Below, in pieces: positions 16,494-25,526 of a DNA stretch of 45,372 nucleotides. Numbering within the stretch: position 1 is the first letter of the stretch; each line of letters begins with the position of its first letter. The position numbers were made by a program, and so were the translations under genes. The notes under the pieces are model-generated. The model ran no database searches. It worked only from the letters and a program-made list of their open reading frames with translations, and was not told the origin of the DNA. This DNA comes from Halocynthiibacter namhaensis (GTDB lineage Bacteria > Pseudomonadota > Alphaproteobacteria > Rhodobacterales > Rhodobacteraceae), in the NCBI RefSeq assembly GCF_000812685.1, contig NZ_JWIF01000045.1, positions 1 through 45,372 of the forward strand, written 5' to 3'.

Positions 16494-17900
16494 ATGAACT
16501 ATGCTGACGTTCTGAAGATGATTGCAGACGAAGACATCACCTATGTCGACGTGCGCTTTACAGACCCACATGGCAAGTTGCAGCACGTGACTGTACACTG
16601 CGACATGATTGATGAAGACTTCTTTGAAGATGGCTTCATGTTTGATGGCTCTTCCATCGCAGGTTGGAAATCCATCGACAACTCTGACATGAAACTGATC
16701 CTTGATCCGGCATCTGCTTACATCGATCCGTTCTACGCTGAGAAAACATTGGCGATCCATTGTTCCGTGGTTGAGCCAGACACAGGCGAAGCTTATTCTC
16801 GCGACCCACGTGGCACCGCGCAAAAAGCCGAAGCATACCTGAAATCCACAGGCATCGGCGACGTGGCTTACATGGGCCCAGAAGCTGAATTCTTCCTGTT
16901 TGACGACGTGCGTTTCTCTGTTGAGATGAACAAAGTCTCCTTTGAAATCGACGCCAAAGACGCATCTTGGAACTCTGACACCAAATATGAAGGTGGCAAC
17001 ATGGGCCACCGTCCGGGCATCAAGGGCGGCTATTTCCCTGTGAACCCAATTGATGACGCGCAAGACATCCGTTCTGAAATGCTGTCCACCATGAAGGACA
17101 TCGGCATGAAAGTGGACAAGCACCACCACGAAGTGGCGTCTTGTCAGCACGAACTTGGTCTGGTTTTTGACACACTCACCAAACAAGCGGATGAGTTGCA
17201 GAAATACAAATATGTGATCCACAACGTGGCGCATGCCTACGGCAAATCAGCAACCTTCATGCCAAAGCCATATTACGGCGATAACGGCACAGGCATGCAT
17301 GTGAACATGTCCATCTGGAAAGACGGCAAGCCATTGTTCGCAGGCGACAAATACGCTGATCTGTCTCAGGAAGCTTTGTATTTCATCGGCGGCATCCTGA
17401 AGCACGCGAAGGTTCTGAACGCCTTCACAAACCCAGCGACAAACAGCTACAAACGCTTAATCCCTGGTTTTGAAGCCCCTGTTCTGCGCGCTTATTCCGC
17501 GTCTAACCGTTCCGGTGCTGTGCGTATTCCTTGGACCGAAAGCCCGAAAGCCAAGCGCGTTGAAGCGCGCTTCCCTGATCCAGCAGCGAACCCTTACCTC
17601 TGCTTCGCGGCACTTCTGATGGCTGGCCTTGACGGCATCAAAAACAAGATCGATCCAGGCCCCGCCTCTGACAAAGATCTTTATGATCTGCCACCAGAAG
17701 AACTGGCTGACATCCCAACTGTTTGCTCATCTTTGCGTGAAGCTCTGGAATGCCTCGAAGCAGACCATGATTTCTTGATCGCAGGTGACGTATTCACCAA
17801 AGATCAGATTGATGGTTACCTCGCGCTGAAATGGGAAGAAGTTTATGCTTACGAGCACATGCCACACCCAATTGAATACAAGATGTATTACAGCTGCTAA
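16494..17900 (+). CDS. glnA: Glutamine synthetase, type I
   Basis: This makes glutamine from glutamate, ammonia and ATP, as a cytosolic dodecamer. The 468-residue protein has the GSI landmarks: FDGSSIAGW near residue 49, [11 protein letters not shown] near 127, the ATP-binding stretch [16 protein letters not shown] near 260, [17 protein letters not shown] near 310, and the adenylylation loop DLYDLPPEE with Tyr397. The Tyr position and full length mark the GSI-beta, adenylylation-controlled type, fitting the adjacent glnB. GGAAGATCCG precedes the ATG. A terminator follows at 17920. Confidence 0.98.
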   Translation: MNYADVLKMIADEDITYVDVRFTDPHGKLQHVTVHCDMIDEDFFEDGFMFDGSSIAGWKSIDNSDMKLILDPASAYIDPFYAEKTLAIHCSVVEPDTGEAYSRDPRGTAQKAEAYLKSTGIGDVAYMGPEAEFFLFDDVRFSVEMNKVSFEIDAKDASWNSDTKYEGGNMGHRPGIKGGYFPVNPIDDAQDIRSEMLSTMKDIGMKVDKHHHEVASCQHELGLVFDTLTKQADELQKYKYVIHNVAHAYGKSATFMPKPYYGDNGTGMHVNMSIWKDGKPLFAGDKYADLSQEALYFIGGILKHAKVLNAFTNPATNSYKRLIPGFEAPVLRAYSASNRSGAVRIPWTESPKAKRVEARFPDPAANPYLCFAALLMAGLDGIKNKIDPGPASDKDLYDLPPEELADIPTVCSSLREALECLEADHDFLIAGDVFTKDQIDGYLALKWEEVYAYEHMPHPIEYKMYYSC

Positions 17901-17919
17901 ACTAGTTGATATCGTTACG

Positions 17920-17948
17920 AAAAGGCGTCCCTCGGGGCGCCTTTTTTC
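17920..17948 (+). terminator. Rho-independent terminator after glnA
   Basis: AAAAGGCG...CGCCTTTT with inner CC/GG pairs around CTC, followed by TTTTTT. It closes the glnBA transcript. Confidence 0.9.
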
Positions 17949-18064
17949 ATGGCTGGTACATGCGCCCCCCTTCCACCCGGACCTTTAGAACAGGCCGGTT
18001 GTGTTGCATTTGATCTAACTTCCCCCACGCGGCAACGGAACCTTAACTGAATGTCGCCGATGCT

Positions 18065-19036
18065 TTGACCAAACATGTGTATAAGGGGACAAAATTGCAC
18101 TGCTATGACGGGTTCAAAGTAACACCGAAGGCCTGCCCACGCACAGCGTCTGCTTTGCTGTTTTCTCACCCTGATGGCGGCCATCCGAATGATTTGCTGA
18201 GGCTGTTGAAAGGGTCCCCCGGCAAGGATTACGCCTTGCAGCCCAGTGGTGGGTCTGATTTTCTTTTGCTTCATAAGGGTCAGGTCGCCTTGGTGATTTC
18301 CCCATCCGGCCTTCCGCTTGCCGCCGGTTCCTTTGCCGGCACGTTTGACGAAAGCCTGGGCGACAATGGCAATTCCGGGTTGGGGGATATCTCTCGAATG
18401 GAACGCCACAGCATCATCGCACGCCATGAAAGTCACATTTTGCTGAACCGTTGCCAGCCGGATGTCAGCGCTGTGGTCATGCGTGATGTGATGATCTGGT
18501 TGGCTTCACTTCTGTCGCCAGATCAAATCTTCTGGGGCGAAACCGCAGCAATGTTTTCGAACGGATATTTCAAACAGCTTGGGACGGCAGGTGTGCAGCC
18601 GTTAACCCCTGAACTGCTGATCAAACCACGTGGTTTCCGTTCTGGTCACCACTTCAACGGCATCGAATTATGTGGATTTCACGCGGATGGCGCCGAAGAC
18701 CTATTTGATTTACCCGTTTCCGTGGCCCAAGGCCCGTTAAACTTCGCCGATAGTTTTGGCGCGTTGAAAGACCTCGCCTTAGATTTTCAAACCAAAGGCG
18801 ACCTGTTCCAACAGCTAACGGAAAACCACACGCGCGGCCCCAAATATGCCATCTTGCTGGACACGGATGAAATCAATATCTCGGTCACCCGCATTCACAC
18901 CCAAGGCAAACACGCCCACCCGCGATACCTGCTGCGTTGCGAAGACAGTGTGATCATCGCCGCAAGCCCGGAACATGAACATTCCACCGCGCCAGACAGC
19001 CCGGAAGACGCTTTGCGTCACGTGATGCGGGGTTAG
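18065..19036 (+). CDS. Hypothetical protein, 323 aa
   Basis: I do not recognise the family with confidence. The N-terminal half has SALLFSHPDGGHPNDLLRLL and DFLLLHKGQVALVISPSGLP. The C-terminal half (VMIWLASLLSPDQIFWGETAAMF-like, then DLPVSVAQGPLNFADSFGAL) faintly recalls DUF4261, which is only a guess. There is no signal peptide or membrane helix. The frame opens with TTG at 18065; no better ATG with a ribosome binding site exists nearby, so the true start is uncertain. The stop overlaps by four bases the stop of the convergent N-demethylase-like gene. Codon use is ordinary for the window. Confidence 0.65.
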   Translation: MTKHVYKGTKLHCYDGFKVTPKACPRTASALLFSHPDGGHPNDLLRLLKGSPGKDYALQPSGGSDFLLLHKGQVALVISPSGLPLAAGSFAGTFDESLGDNGNSGLGDISRMERHSIIARHESHILLNRCQPDVSAVVMRDVMIWLASLLSPDQIFWGETAAMFSNGYFKQLGTAGVQPLTPELLIKPRGFRSGHHFNGIELCGFHADGAEDLFDLPVSVAQGPLNFADSFGALKDLALDFQTKGDLFQQLTENHTRGPKYAILLDTDEINISVTRIHTQGKHAHPRYLLRCEDSVIIAASPEHEHSTAPDSPEDALRHVMRG

Positions 19037-19866
19037 GCATGCTCTTCTTCAATGGGATGCAGCTTTAACCCATCCAACTGTTCCTGAGTTAGGTTATCCC
19101 TTAAAATCAGCGTTGTATGGATGGAAAAAACCACAGCATTGGTCTTGGGAAGACGCAACATGCTTTGTCTTTCAGACCGCACATAGGGCGCGATTGTCAG
19201 TTTAGGCCTGTCGCGTGGCGCATCCTCAAGGCGGGGTTGAAACAGTGATGGATCCTCATAAAACAATGCATTTGCGCGCCACAACGGCCGTTCTGGGCGG
19301 ATTGCATCAAACATCCGCTGCACCCGCTTGGCAACATCCGCATCATACCTATCCACCGGCACATGGATCGCGACCAAGGGCTTCATAAACTTCTGCGCCA
19401 AAGTCCAACTGGCCGGAAAGCACAACAATGCCCCCGTCAGAATATGCTCGCGCGCGCCTTCGGGTTTCTCCATAATTACAAGGTCTTCTTGCACCAGCTT
19501 TGACAAGGTGATCAGCGGCTGTTTGGCATCAACCATGACCAACGTCCCGTCAGGCAGCGAGACCCGATCCCCCTGCACCGAAAACCCATCGGTTGCTGCC
19601 AACTCATCCAGAACATGGTCAAGCAACTCAACCGCAGCTGGCAGTGCGTCATCAGACAATGCGTGCACAAGGCCTGGCGCTTCCTCCAAAAGTCGTGCTT
19701 TTTCCGCAAGTTGCCCCATGCGTGCTTCGTCATGTTGCAGCCAATTCCCAGGCTCCATCGGCATAACACCTGGCAAACGCCGCGATTTTTCGTCCAACCA
19801 AGGGGCAAATCTTAGGAAATCTTGCAAAATCGGAAATGGGGCTGGCGTCGGCATCTGAACTGTCAT
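19033..19866 (-). CDS. Heme-dependent oxidative N-demethylase-like protein (DUF3445)
   Basis: The 277-residue protein fits the DUF3445 family. RLPGVMPMEPGNWLQHDEARMGQLAEK-like features lie near residue 30, and LSKLVQEDLVIMEK followed by LCFPASWTLAQKFMKPLVAIH-like residues (about 125-180) form the most conserved block. Members include HODM-type heme enzymes that oxidatively remove methyl groups from dimethylamine and the related subunit of dimethylamine monooxygenase. Substrate here is inferred, not shown. The characteristic PVDRY follows the IH pair. ATG 19866 is chosen because the longer frame overlaps dddP upstream. It is divergent from dddP with 150 bases between, which suggests shared control of methylated-compound use, though the other dimethylamine monooxygenase subunits are absent. 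Confidence 0.82.
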   Translation of the reverse strand: MTVQMPTPAPFPILQDFLRFAPWLDEKSRRLPGVMPMEPGNWLQHDEARMGQLAEKARLLEEAPGLVHALSDDALPAAVELLDHVLDELAATDGFSVQGDRVSLPDGTLVMVDAKQPLITLSKLVQEDLVIMEKPEGAREHILTGALLCFPASWTLAQKFMKPLVAIHVPVDRYDADVAKRVQRMFDAIRPERPLWRANALFYEDPSLFQPRLEDAPRDRPKLTIAPYVRSERQSMLRLPKTNAVVFSIHTTLILRDNLTQEQLDGLKLHPIEEEHA

Positions 19867-20016
19867 GTCCGTTATTCCACTGGCTTTAGTATGTTTGATT
19901 TCAACTGTAGCCCAGCAATCCAGCCTTGGCCTCATAAAACCGACTTCGCCTTGGTCGGTTTCAGCCAGGACAAGGTGCTTCTCCTCAGGAAATTTGCAAT
20001 GAGAGGAGACAGCAAT

Positions 20017-21354
20017 ATGAGCCATTTCAGCGACACCCGCAAAATTGACCCCAGCAAAGGGGCCCAATTGCCGGACGGCAGCCCGAATGAGAACGACCGC
20101 ATCGAAATTGGGCCAACATTATTGGCCATGCAAGAATGGGAAGCAGCTGGCCTGATCCTGCCCAACCTTGAAAACATGCGCAAATTTCGCCTTGATCGTT
20201 TGGTCGCGGGGGTCAATCAACGCGGTTATGGCGGGGTTCTGTTGTTTGACCCGCTGAACATTCGCTACGCGACCGACAGCACGAATATGCAGCTGTGGAA
20301 CACCCACAACCCGTTCCGCGCTGTTCTGGTTTGCGCCGATGGTTACATGGTGATTTGGGATTACAAGAACTCACCTTTCCTAAGTGAATTCAACCCTTTG
20401 GTGCGTGAACAGCGCTCTGGTGCGGATCTGTTTTATTTTGACCGTGGCGACAAGGTTGATGTGGCCGCTGACGTGTTTTCCAACGAGGTACGCCAGCTGA
20501 TTGAGGCCCATGGCGGTGGCAACAAACGTTTGGCCGTCGACAAGGTCATGCTGCATGGGTTGCGCGCGCTTGAGGCGCAAGGGTTTGACATTCAGCCCGG
20601 CGAAGAACTCACGGAGAAAAGCCGCTGCATCAAGGGCCCCGACGAAATCTTGGCCATGCGTTGCGCCTCTGAGGCTTGCGAAATTGCCGTGACCGAGATG
20701 GAGAAATTTGCCCGCGAGAACGTGCCAGGTGGCGGTGTGACAGAGGATGACGTTTGGGCGGTGTTGCACGCGGAAAACATCCGTCGCGGCGGGGAATGGA
20801 TCGAAACCCGTTTGCTGACGTCTGGCAAGCGCACAAACCCATGGTTCCAAGAATGTGGTCCACGTCAGATTAAGAACAACGAGATCATCTCATTTGATAC
20901 GGATCTGATCGGTTCATATGGCATTTGTGTCGATATTTCCCGCAGTTGGTGGGTGGGGGATGAAACCCCCCCGGCGGACATGATCTATGCGATGAAACAC
21001 GCGCGCGAACATATTGATGCCAATATGGATTTACTAAAACCCGGTGTGAATATTGAAGAGCTAAGCCGCCAATGTCACAAGTTGGACGACCCGTATCAGG
21101 CACAGAAATACGGCTGCATGATGCATGGCGTGGGCCTATGTGATGAATGGCCACTGGTGGCCTATCCTGATGCGATGGTTGAAGGCGCTTTTGACTATGA
21201 GTTAGAGCCCGGCATGGTGCTTTGTGTCGAAGCCTTGGTCAGCCCTGAGGGCGGCGATTTTTCAATCAAACTGGAGGATCAAGTTCTTATCACGGAAGAT
21301 GGGTATGAGAATTTAACCAAATATCCATTTGATGCCGCTCTTTGTGGTGAATAA
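20017..21354 (+). CDS. dddP: DMSP lyase DddP (M24 peptidase-fold)
   Basis: DddP cleaves dimethylsulfoniopropionate to dimethyl sulfide and acrylate. It has a creatinase/M24 'pita-bread' fold but is not a peptidase. The 445-residue sequence is very close to the characterised Roseobacter enzymes as I remember them: SHFSDTRKIDPSKGA at the start, LLFDPLNIRYATDSTNMQLW near residue 72, and the metal site FDTDLIGSYGICVDISRSW (two Asp and a third Asp), HGVGLCDEWP (His), LCVEALVSPEGG (Glu) and IKLEDQVLI (Glu). All metal ligands are present, so it should be active. GAGAGGAGA sits eight bases before ATG 20017. It is followed by an array of hairpins and divergent from the N-demethylase gene. Confidence 0.96.
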   Translation: MSHFSDTRKIDPSKGAQLPDGSPNENDRIEIGPTLLAMQEWEAAGLILPNLENMRKFRLDRLVAGVNQRGYGGVLLFDPLNIRYATDSTNMQLWNTHNPFRAVLVCADGYMVIWDYKNSPFLSEFNPLVREQRSGADLFYFDRGDKVDVAADVFSNEVRQLIEAHGGGNKRLAVDKVMLHGLRALEAQGFDIQPGEELTEKSRCIKGPDEILAMRCASEACEIAVTEMEKFARENVPGGGVTEDDVWAVLHAENIRRGGEWIETRLLTSGKRTNPWFQECGPRQIKNNEIISFDTDLIGSYGICVDISRSWWVGDETPPADMIYAMKHAREHIDANMDLLKPGVNIEELSRQCHKLDDPYQAQKYGCMMHGVGLCDEWPLVAYPDAMVEGAFDYELEPGMVLCVEALVSPEGGDFSIKLEDQVLITEDGYENLTKYPFDAALCGE

Positions 21355-21376
21355 CGACTTATAACCAGAGCGCTGG

Positions 21377-21484
21377 CCGGAGTTTTTGAAAAACTCCGGT
21401 CCGATTTCTTTCAAAGAAATCGACTTCACGCCGATGCACGTCCCCTCACCTTCGCGTGAGGTCGCATCTCCGTGCCTTGCAAGG
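21377..21484. repeat. Array of four palindromes downstream of dddP
   Basis: Four inverted repeats stand in a row: a perfect 11-bp stem CCGGAGTTTTT/AAAAACTCCGG (21377-21399), a perfect 10-bp stem CGATTTCTTT/AAAGAAATCG (21402-21422), CCTCAC/GTGAGG (21444-21461), and the palindrome CCTTGCAAGG (21475-21484). The first two nearly abut. They could stop or trim the dddP transcript, and the composite looks like a mobile intergenic repeat. The next gene begins 49 bases further on. Confidence 0.8.
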
Positions 21485-21532
21485 TTGGATCCGAAGGGTC
21501 AGGTTGCAAGTTCTGCAATAGAGGATGCCAAA

Positions 21533-22759
21533 ATGCCAACAGAGCGCGTTACATTTACAGGTCACAGTGGTGAAGATCTTGCGGCACGGTTTGACCTGCC
21601 GGATGGTCCCCATTTGGGCACCGCCATTTTTGCCCATTGTTTCACCTGTTCAAAGGACATCACCGCCGCACGTCGTATCGCTGGGCGTTTGGCCGGCATG
21701 GGCATTGCGGTCTTGCGTTTTGACTTCACGGGACTTGGGCATTCAAAAGGTGAGTTTGAGAACACCTCATTCACTTCAAATGTCGACGATCTCATCTTGG
21801 CGTCAGAATATCTGAAAAACCGTGGCATGGCACCTGGACTGCTGATTGGTCATTCGTTGGGTGGGGCTGCGGTTTTGAAAGCGGCAGGCAAGATTGACAG
21901 CGTAAAGGCCGTCACAACATTGGGTGCGCCGTTTGACCCCGAACACGTAACCCATAACTTTGGCGGGGCGCTGGGCAAAATCTGCGCCGAGGGCAAAGCC
22001 ACGGTTGATCTGGGTGGCCGCCCCTTCACCATCCGCAAAGAATTCATCGATGATGTGGCAGGCGAAAACCTGGCCGCCGACATCGCGAAACTAAACCGTG
22101 CTTTGCTGGTCATGCATGCGCCGCAGGACACGACGGTTGGCATTGAAAACGCAGCAGAGATTTTTGGCGCGGCGAAGCACCCCAAAAGCTTTGTAACGCT
22201 TGATAAAGCTGATCACCTAATTACCGACCCTTGTGACGCGGAATATGCGGCAGAAGTGATCTCAAGTTGGGCCGGAAAGTATATGGACCTTCGCCCACCG
22301 GCCCCGCCCATTGGCGCACCAGAAGGGATCGTGCGCGTGTCTGAGGCTGACGCAGCTGGCTTTATGCAGGACATTCAAAGCGGCCCGCTGCACCATGCGG
22401 TCGCGGATGAACCACTTGCCTATGGTGGCACAAACCGTGGCATGTCGCCCTATGGGTTTATGGCGGCAGGGCTTGGGGCCTGTACTTCTATGACGATCCG
22501 TATGTATGCCCGCCGCAAGGGCTGGCCGCTTGATCATGTGGCTGTGGACGTAAGCCACGACAAGGTGCACGCACAGGACGCAGGGGATGGCAGCATTGCG
22601 CCCCCAGGTTCAAAAATTGACAGTTTTTCCCGCATGATCCGGTTGGAAGGCGACCTAGACGCTGAGCAACGCCAGCGTCTGTTGGAAATTGCCGACAAAT
22701 GCCCCGTGCATAAAACACTGGAAAGCAGTTCTGAGATTAAGACCTGTTTGGCGGAGTAA
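21533..22759 (+). CDS. Alpha/beta hydrolase - OsmC fusion protein
   Basis: The 408-residue protein joins two domains. Residues 1-255 form an alpha/beta hydrolase with the oxyanion strand FAHCFTCSKD, LRFDFTGLGHS, the nucleophile elbow IGHSLGGAA (Ser near 103), an acid in HAPQDTTVG and the His in DKADHLI. Residues 270-408 form an OsmC/Ohr-type domain, with GPLHHAVADEP, GMSPYGFMAAGLGACTSMTIRMY-like and the resolving-Cys block IADKCPVHKTLE. OsmC proteins reduce organic hydroperoxides using two Cys; both (in GACTS and KCPVH) are present. ATG 21533 has GAGGATG upstream; the longer frame from 21386 would cover the hairpin array and is rejected. Its last 90 bases are repeated at 25433-25522. Confidence 0.88.
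   Translation: MPTERVTFTGHSGEDLAARFDLPDGPHLGTAIFAHCFTCSKDITAARRIAGRLAGMGIAVLRFDFTGLGHSKGEFENTSFTSNVDDLILASEYLKNRGMAPGLLIGHSLGGAAVLKAAGKIDSVKAVTTLGAPFDPEHVTHNFGGALGKICAEGKATVDLGGRPFTIRKEFIDDVAGENLAADIAKLNRALLVMHAPQDTTVGIENAAEIFGAAKHPKSFVTLDKADHLITDPCDAEYAAEVISSWAGKYMDLRPPAPPIGAPEGIVRVSEADAAGFMQDIQSGPLHHAVADEPLAYGGTNRGMSPYGFMAAGLGACTSMTIRMYARRKGWPLDHVAVDVSHDKVHAQDAGDGSIAPPGSKIDSFSRMIRLEGDLDAEQRQRLLEIADKCPVHKTLESSSEIKTCLAE
22668..22757 (+). repeat. Left copy of 90-bp direct repeat (hydrolase-OsmC 3' end)
   Basis: This matches 25433-25522 in the same orientation with about two mismatches in 90 bases (near 22675 and 22720). It covers the last 30 codons of the fusion gene, so the repeat ends right at the stop codon. 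The two copies bracket the cassette 22760-25432. Confidence 0.92.
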
Positions 22760-22794
22760 TCTTCTGCCTCAGACAGCTTGATGCTTCCAGCCTG

Positions 22795-22817
22795 GGTCCT
22801 GACAATGCGTCAGGACC
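22795..22817. terminator. Strong hairpin between convergent genes
   Basis: GGTCCTGAC pairs perfectly with GTCAGGACC across AATGC. It overlaps the stop codon of the minus-strand fusion gene (22810-22812). No T run follows on either side, so it may be an mRNA-stabilising hairpin rather than a classic terminator. Confidence 0.6.
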
Positions 22818-25070
22818 TTCCGGTTTGAGACATTCGGGTCATAAGACGGCGGAGCCAAGGTCTTGGGCGCAACTTGCGTCGTCGACCCTGGGTATTACGT
22901 TGCAACTGACCAGCCTCCGAGGCCTTCGGACGCCTGGCCTTCTGTGGCTTTCGAACTTGCGAAGGGCATTGCAATACAGCGTTATGCAGCATGTCGAGAG
23001 TATCAGGTGACAGACCCAGAAATGGGGACCAATTCTCTGTATCTATGGCTGTGCGCATTGCATCAACAGCAACCTGATACCCCCTTTCAGAGGCCCAAGC
23101 CGCGGACGTGAGGCTGAAATGGCTGATCAAATCCTGCCTTTGTGCTTTGTCCAACAAGCTGTAATCTATGTCCTGAGATACGGTTTCTGATCCGGCTGCA
23201 TTCTGTATCTCGATCATGGAACGCAAAATCATACGCCGACTTTCCCTGTCTTTCACCAGCGTATTTAGCAAACGGGAAACCTCTGTCATTTCTCGGTCCG
23301 GTGTCGCATAGCGCGGAACGTCCAGTTCCGGCAACGCGCCAGGCAAGCCACATAGCGCCTGAAACCTGTCCCACAAATCCCCCTGCGCCCTTGCGTCATC
23401 AAAATCTTCCAGCTGAACCCTGCGGTCAAAACCCTGTTCAAATGGAGAAAATAGAGCTGGAAGATCTGTCAAATGGTCTTTGTAATCCACCATAAATTCA
23501 GAAATCCTACGCGCACCCTGACGCCGCCCTGCAAAGCTGATCTCTCGATAGAACGCATCAAAAAAACTGTCTGGTCGGCGCACCATCGCTATTGGATGCA
23601 CCTCACCCAACTCATTCAACGCCCCGACCAAGAGGGGAATAACCTTTAATCTGTCCGGATCACCGGGCATCAGAAAATTTTCACATGAAAGTACGATCGT
23701 ATGGGCATCTGATCGCCGAATTTCATCCTTTAAATCTGCCCAAATATCGTTGTTCTGGCCACGTAGCGACGACAACAGCAGCTGATGACCAGGAAGCGCG
23801 CCGGCGCGAACATGGAATCCCCCTTCCTGAGGTATACCAGTTTGGGGGAACAGGACACCCAGCGCGTTTAGCGCCTCTCTGTGTAACTGCATCTGATGCT
23901 GCAGAAATGTTGTCCCGGTTTTATGCATTCCCAGATGCACGATGACTTTCTTCTTACCGTGGGTGACATCGATTTTCGCCGGAACCGAATGGGAAATGTT
24001 TTTGCGCTCGGACATCAGTTCAGCTGCGGCTTTAAACTGACCACCTTTGAACATCTTGTGCAGCGTTTTGATATCACTTCGGGTGATAACCCCTTTGGCC
24101 GTTTTACGATCAACCCGAGAGATCGGACGCACAACTATATCGTCGATCATCGCGTCGTCCATCGTCGTGCCGCGCAACAAGGCCGAAACCCGTTTCCCAA
24201 ACCGGACATATTCATCGGCTTCTGACGTCGCTATTGTGGCAACAAGATCGAGATCCCAGATCAATCGCGACACCGAATTAAACGTTTCACGGCGCAGTAT
24301 TCGCCAGGGTAATTTCCCGTCAGAGCACCGCTGCCGGACCACCTTCAGACACTTTTCTAGCAATTGTAACTGCAGCAGATGTATATCTTGATTGTTCGGC
24401 GAAACCGAAATGGATCCAGCTCGCCGTCGCCAAACGCGGGTAGCTTCGCCCAAAAAAGCAATCTTTTCCGCCTGTGTAACGCTTTCAAGTACAAACAGTC
24501 TGTCTTCAAACTTCCTTTGCTCTACATCAAAATGCAGGGATTTTTCTTTCAGAAAACTGGCGCGGTATAAACTCGACCAAGATGAAACAATAAACTGGGC
24601 TTGTTGGAATTCGGTAAGTCCGGATACAACCCGCTGTTTTGAAAACAACTGCTTGTCCCTAGGCAAAATCTCTATTTCAGGCGACCCAATCTGAGAATAG
24701 TAGGTCTGGGCATGTGTGATGTCCGCACCTGTTTCCTGCGCGTAAAAAAATGACGGCGCAATCCGGTGCTGGTGTAATAATCATCAGCGTCCAGAAACCC
24801 AACCAGTTCCCCCTTTGCTTGTGCAAGCCCTAGGTTCCGGGCAAGGGAAAGGCCCCCATTCACGTCTGGCGAAACAATTACAGCGTTCAACGGGGCGACC
24901 AGCTGGCGAATATCATCTGGACTAAATCTGTCAGGGTTATCATTTACAACAATGATTTCAACTTCGCTGAGGCCCTGCCCCACAACAGATTGCACAGCCT
25001 GTTTTAAAAAAGCCGCTTCGTCATAAAAGGGGATAATAATACTTAAAGCAGGTTTGGATACGACAGGCAT
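22810..25070 (-). CDS. Glycosyltransferase-2 / sulfotransferase-like fusion, frameshifted at a T7 run
   Basis: Read with one extra T this is a single 753-residue protein. Residues 1-250 are a GT-A family-2 glycosyltransferase: SIIIPFYDEAAFLKQAVQSV, EIIVVNDNPDRFS, ARNLGLAQAKGELVGFLDADD (the DxD metal site). A sulfotransferase-like domain begins near residue 375 with the PAPS-binding loop VIVHLGMHKTGTTFLQHQM, and continues with VLSCENFLMPGDPDRL and IAMVRRPDSFFDAFYRE. The C-terminus is very basic. The frame breaks at seven T (24744-24750 on plus as A7): in frame 0 translation stops after 132 residues, whereas a -1 slip or an eighth T restores YAQETGADITHAQTYYSQ. It is probably a surface-polysaccharide modifier. 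It lies 13 bases after a microprotein gene, inside a cassette bounded by 90-bp repeats. Confidence 0.82.
24744..24750 (-). other. Homopolymer T7 slippery site
   Basis: On the coding strand the codons are CAT TTT TTT ACG, so T TTT TTT is an in-phase slippery heptamer. A -1 slip, or one extra T in the DNA, joins the glycosyltransferase to the rest of the protein. It could be a phase-variable tract, a programmed frameshift, a plain mutation or a sequencing error. Confidence 0.7.
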
Positions 25071-25083
25071 AACAGCGGCAGTA

Positions 25084-25245
25084 TCACAGGCTTATTGGTG
25101 GATTTGCATCATCGCCATCAGGTTTTTCAACAGAGGAACCATCTGCAGAATCGTCTTCAACATCATCAACGTCTTCAAATCCGAAAAAACCAATCATAAG
25201 CAAAATGCCAAACACGGTCGTAAGAAACACCTGAAACTCAAACAC
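25084..25245 (-). CDS. Membrane microprotein with acidic tail, 53 aa
   Basis: The GTG start follows GGGAG at ideal spacing. The protein has a single hydrophobic helix (FQVFLTTVFGILLMIGFFGF) and then a strongly acidic, Pro/Ser-containing tail (EDVDDVEDDSADGSSVEKP). Its stop lies 13 bases before the glycosyltransferase-sulfotransferase start, so the two are almost certainly cotranscribed. It may anchor or regulate the enzyme; the family is not known to me. It was too short for automatic calling but is well supported by the ribosome binding site, composition and position. Confidence 0.65.
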   Translation of the reverse strand: MFEFQVFLTTVFGILLMIGFFGFEDVDDVEDDSADGSSVEKPDGDDANPPISL

Positions 25246-25432
25246 TATTTACTCCCACGAACAATAATAGGCTTTTAGAGGATTTTTAACAAATAGTGAA
25301 CAAAAAATATGCCTGCAACACATATCCATTCAGTTTCGGTTTGCCAAGCGCGTGGCGAATCTCTGGGTGCGAAAAAGCTTAAGCGCACAAATGATTGGAC
25401 GGTCTTGCATTCCCCCCTACGAGATCGGAAGG

Positions 25433-25524
25433 AACGCCAACGTCTGTTGGAAATTGCCGACAAATGCCCCGTGCATAAAACACTTGAAAGCAGTTCTGAG
25501 ATTAAGACCTGTTTGGCGGAGTGA
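25433..25524 (+). pseudogene. Right copy of 90-bp repeat: hydrolase-OsmC 3' end fragment
   Basis: This repeats the last 30 codons of the gene at 21533-22759, including KCPVHKTLESSSEIKTCLAE and a stop (TGA instead of TAA). No start or upstream domain accompanies it. It could be the original chromosomal 3' end displaced by an inserted cassette, or the trace of a duplication. The bases before it (25412-25441) also resemble, at about 24 of 29 positions, a stretch upstream of purB (26546-26574). Confidence 0.9.
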
Positions 25525-25526
25525 AG

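Noticed and set aside
16467-17234. A 255-codon minus-strand frame opposite glnA.
   Set aside because: The composition reflects glnA codons in reverse; glnA is certain.
25115-25133. GTTTTTCAACAGA resembles the IS1182 terminal repeat (GAGTTTTTCAACAGAATAGGC).
   Set aside because: Only 13 bases match and they are codons for the microprotein tail (SSVEKP). No other IS sequence is nearby, so this is chance.
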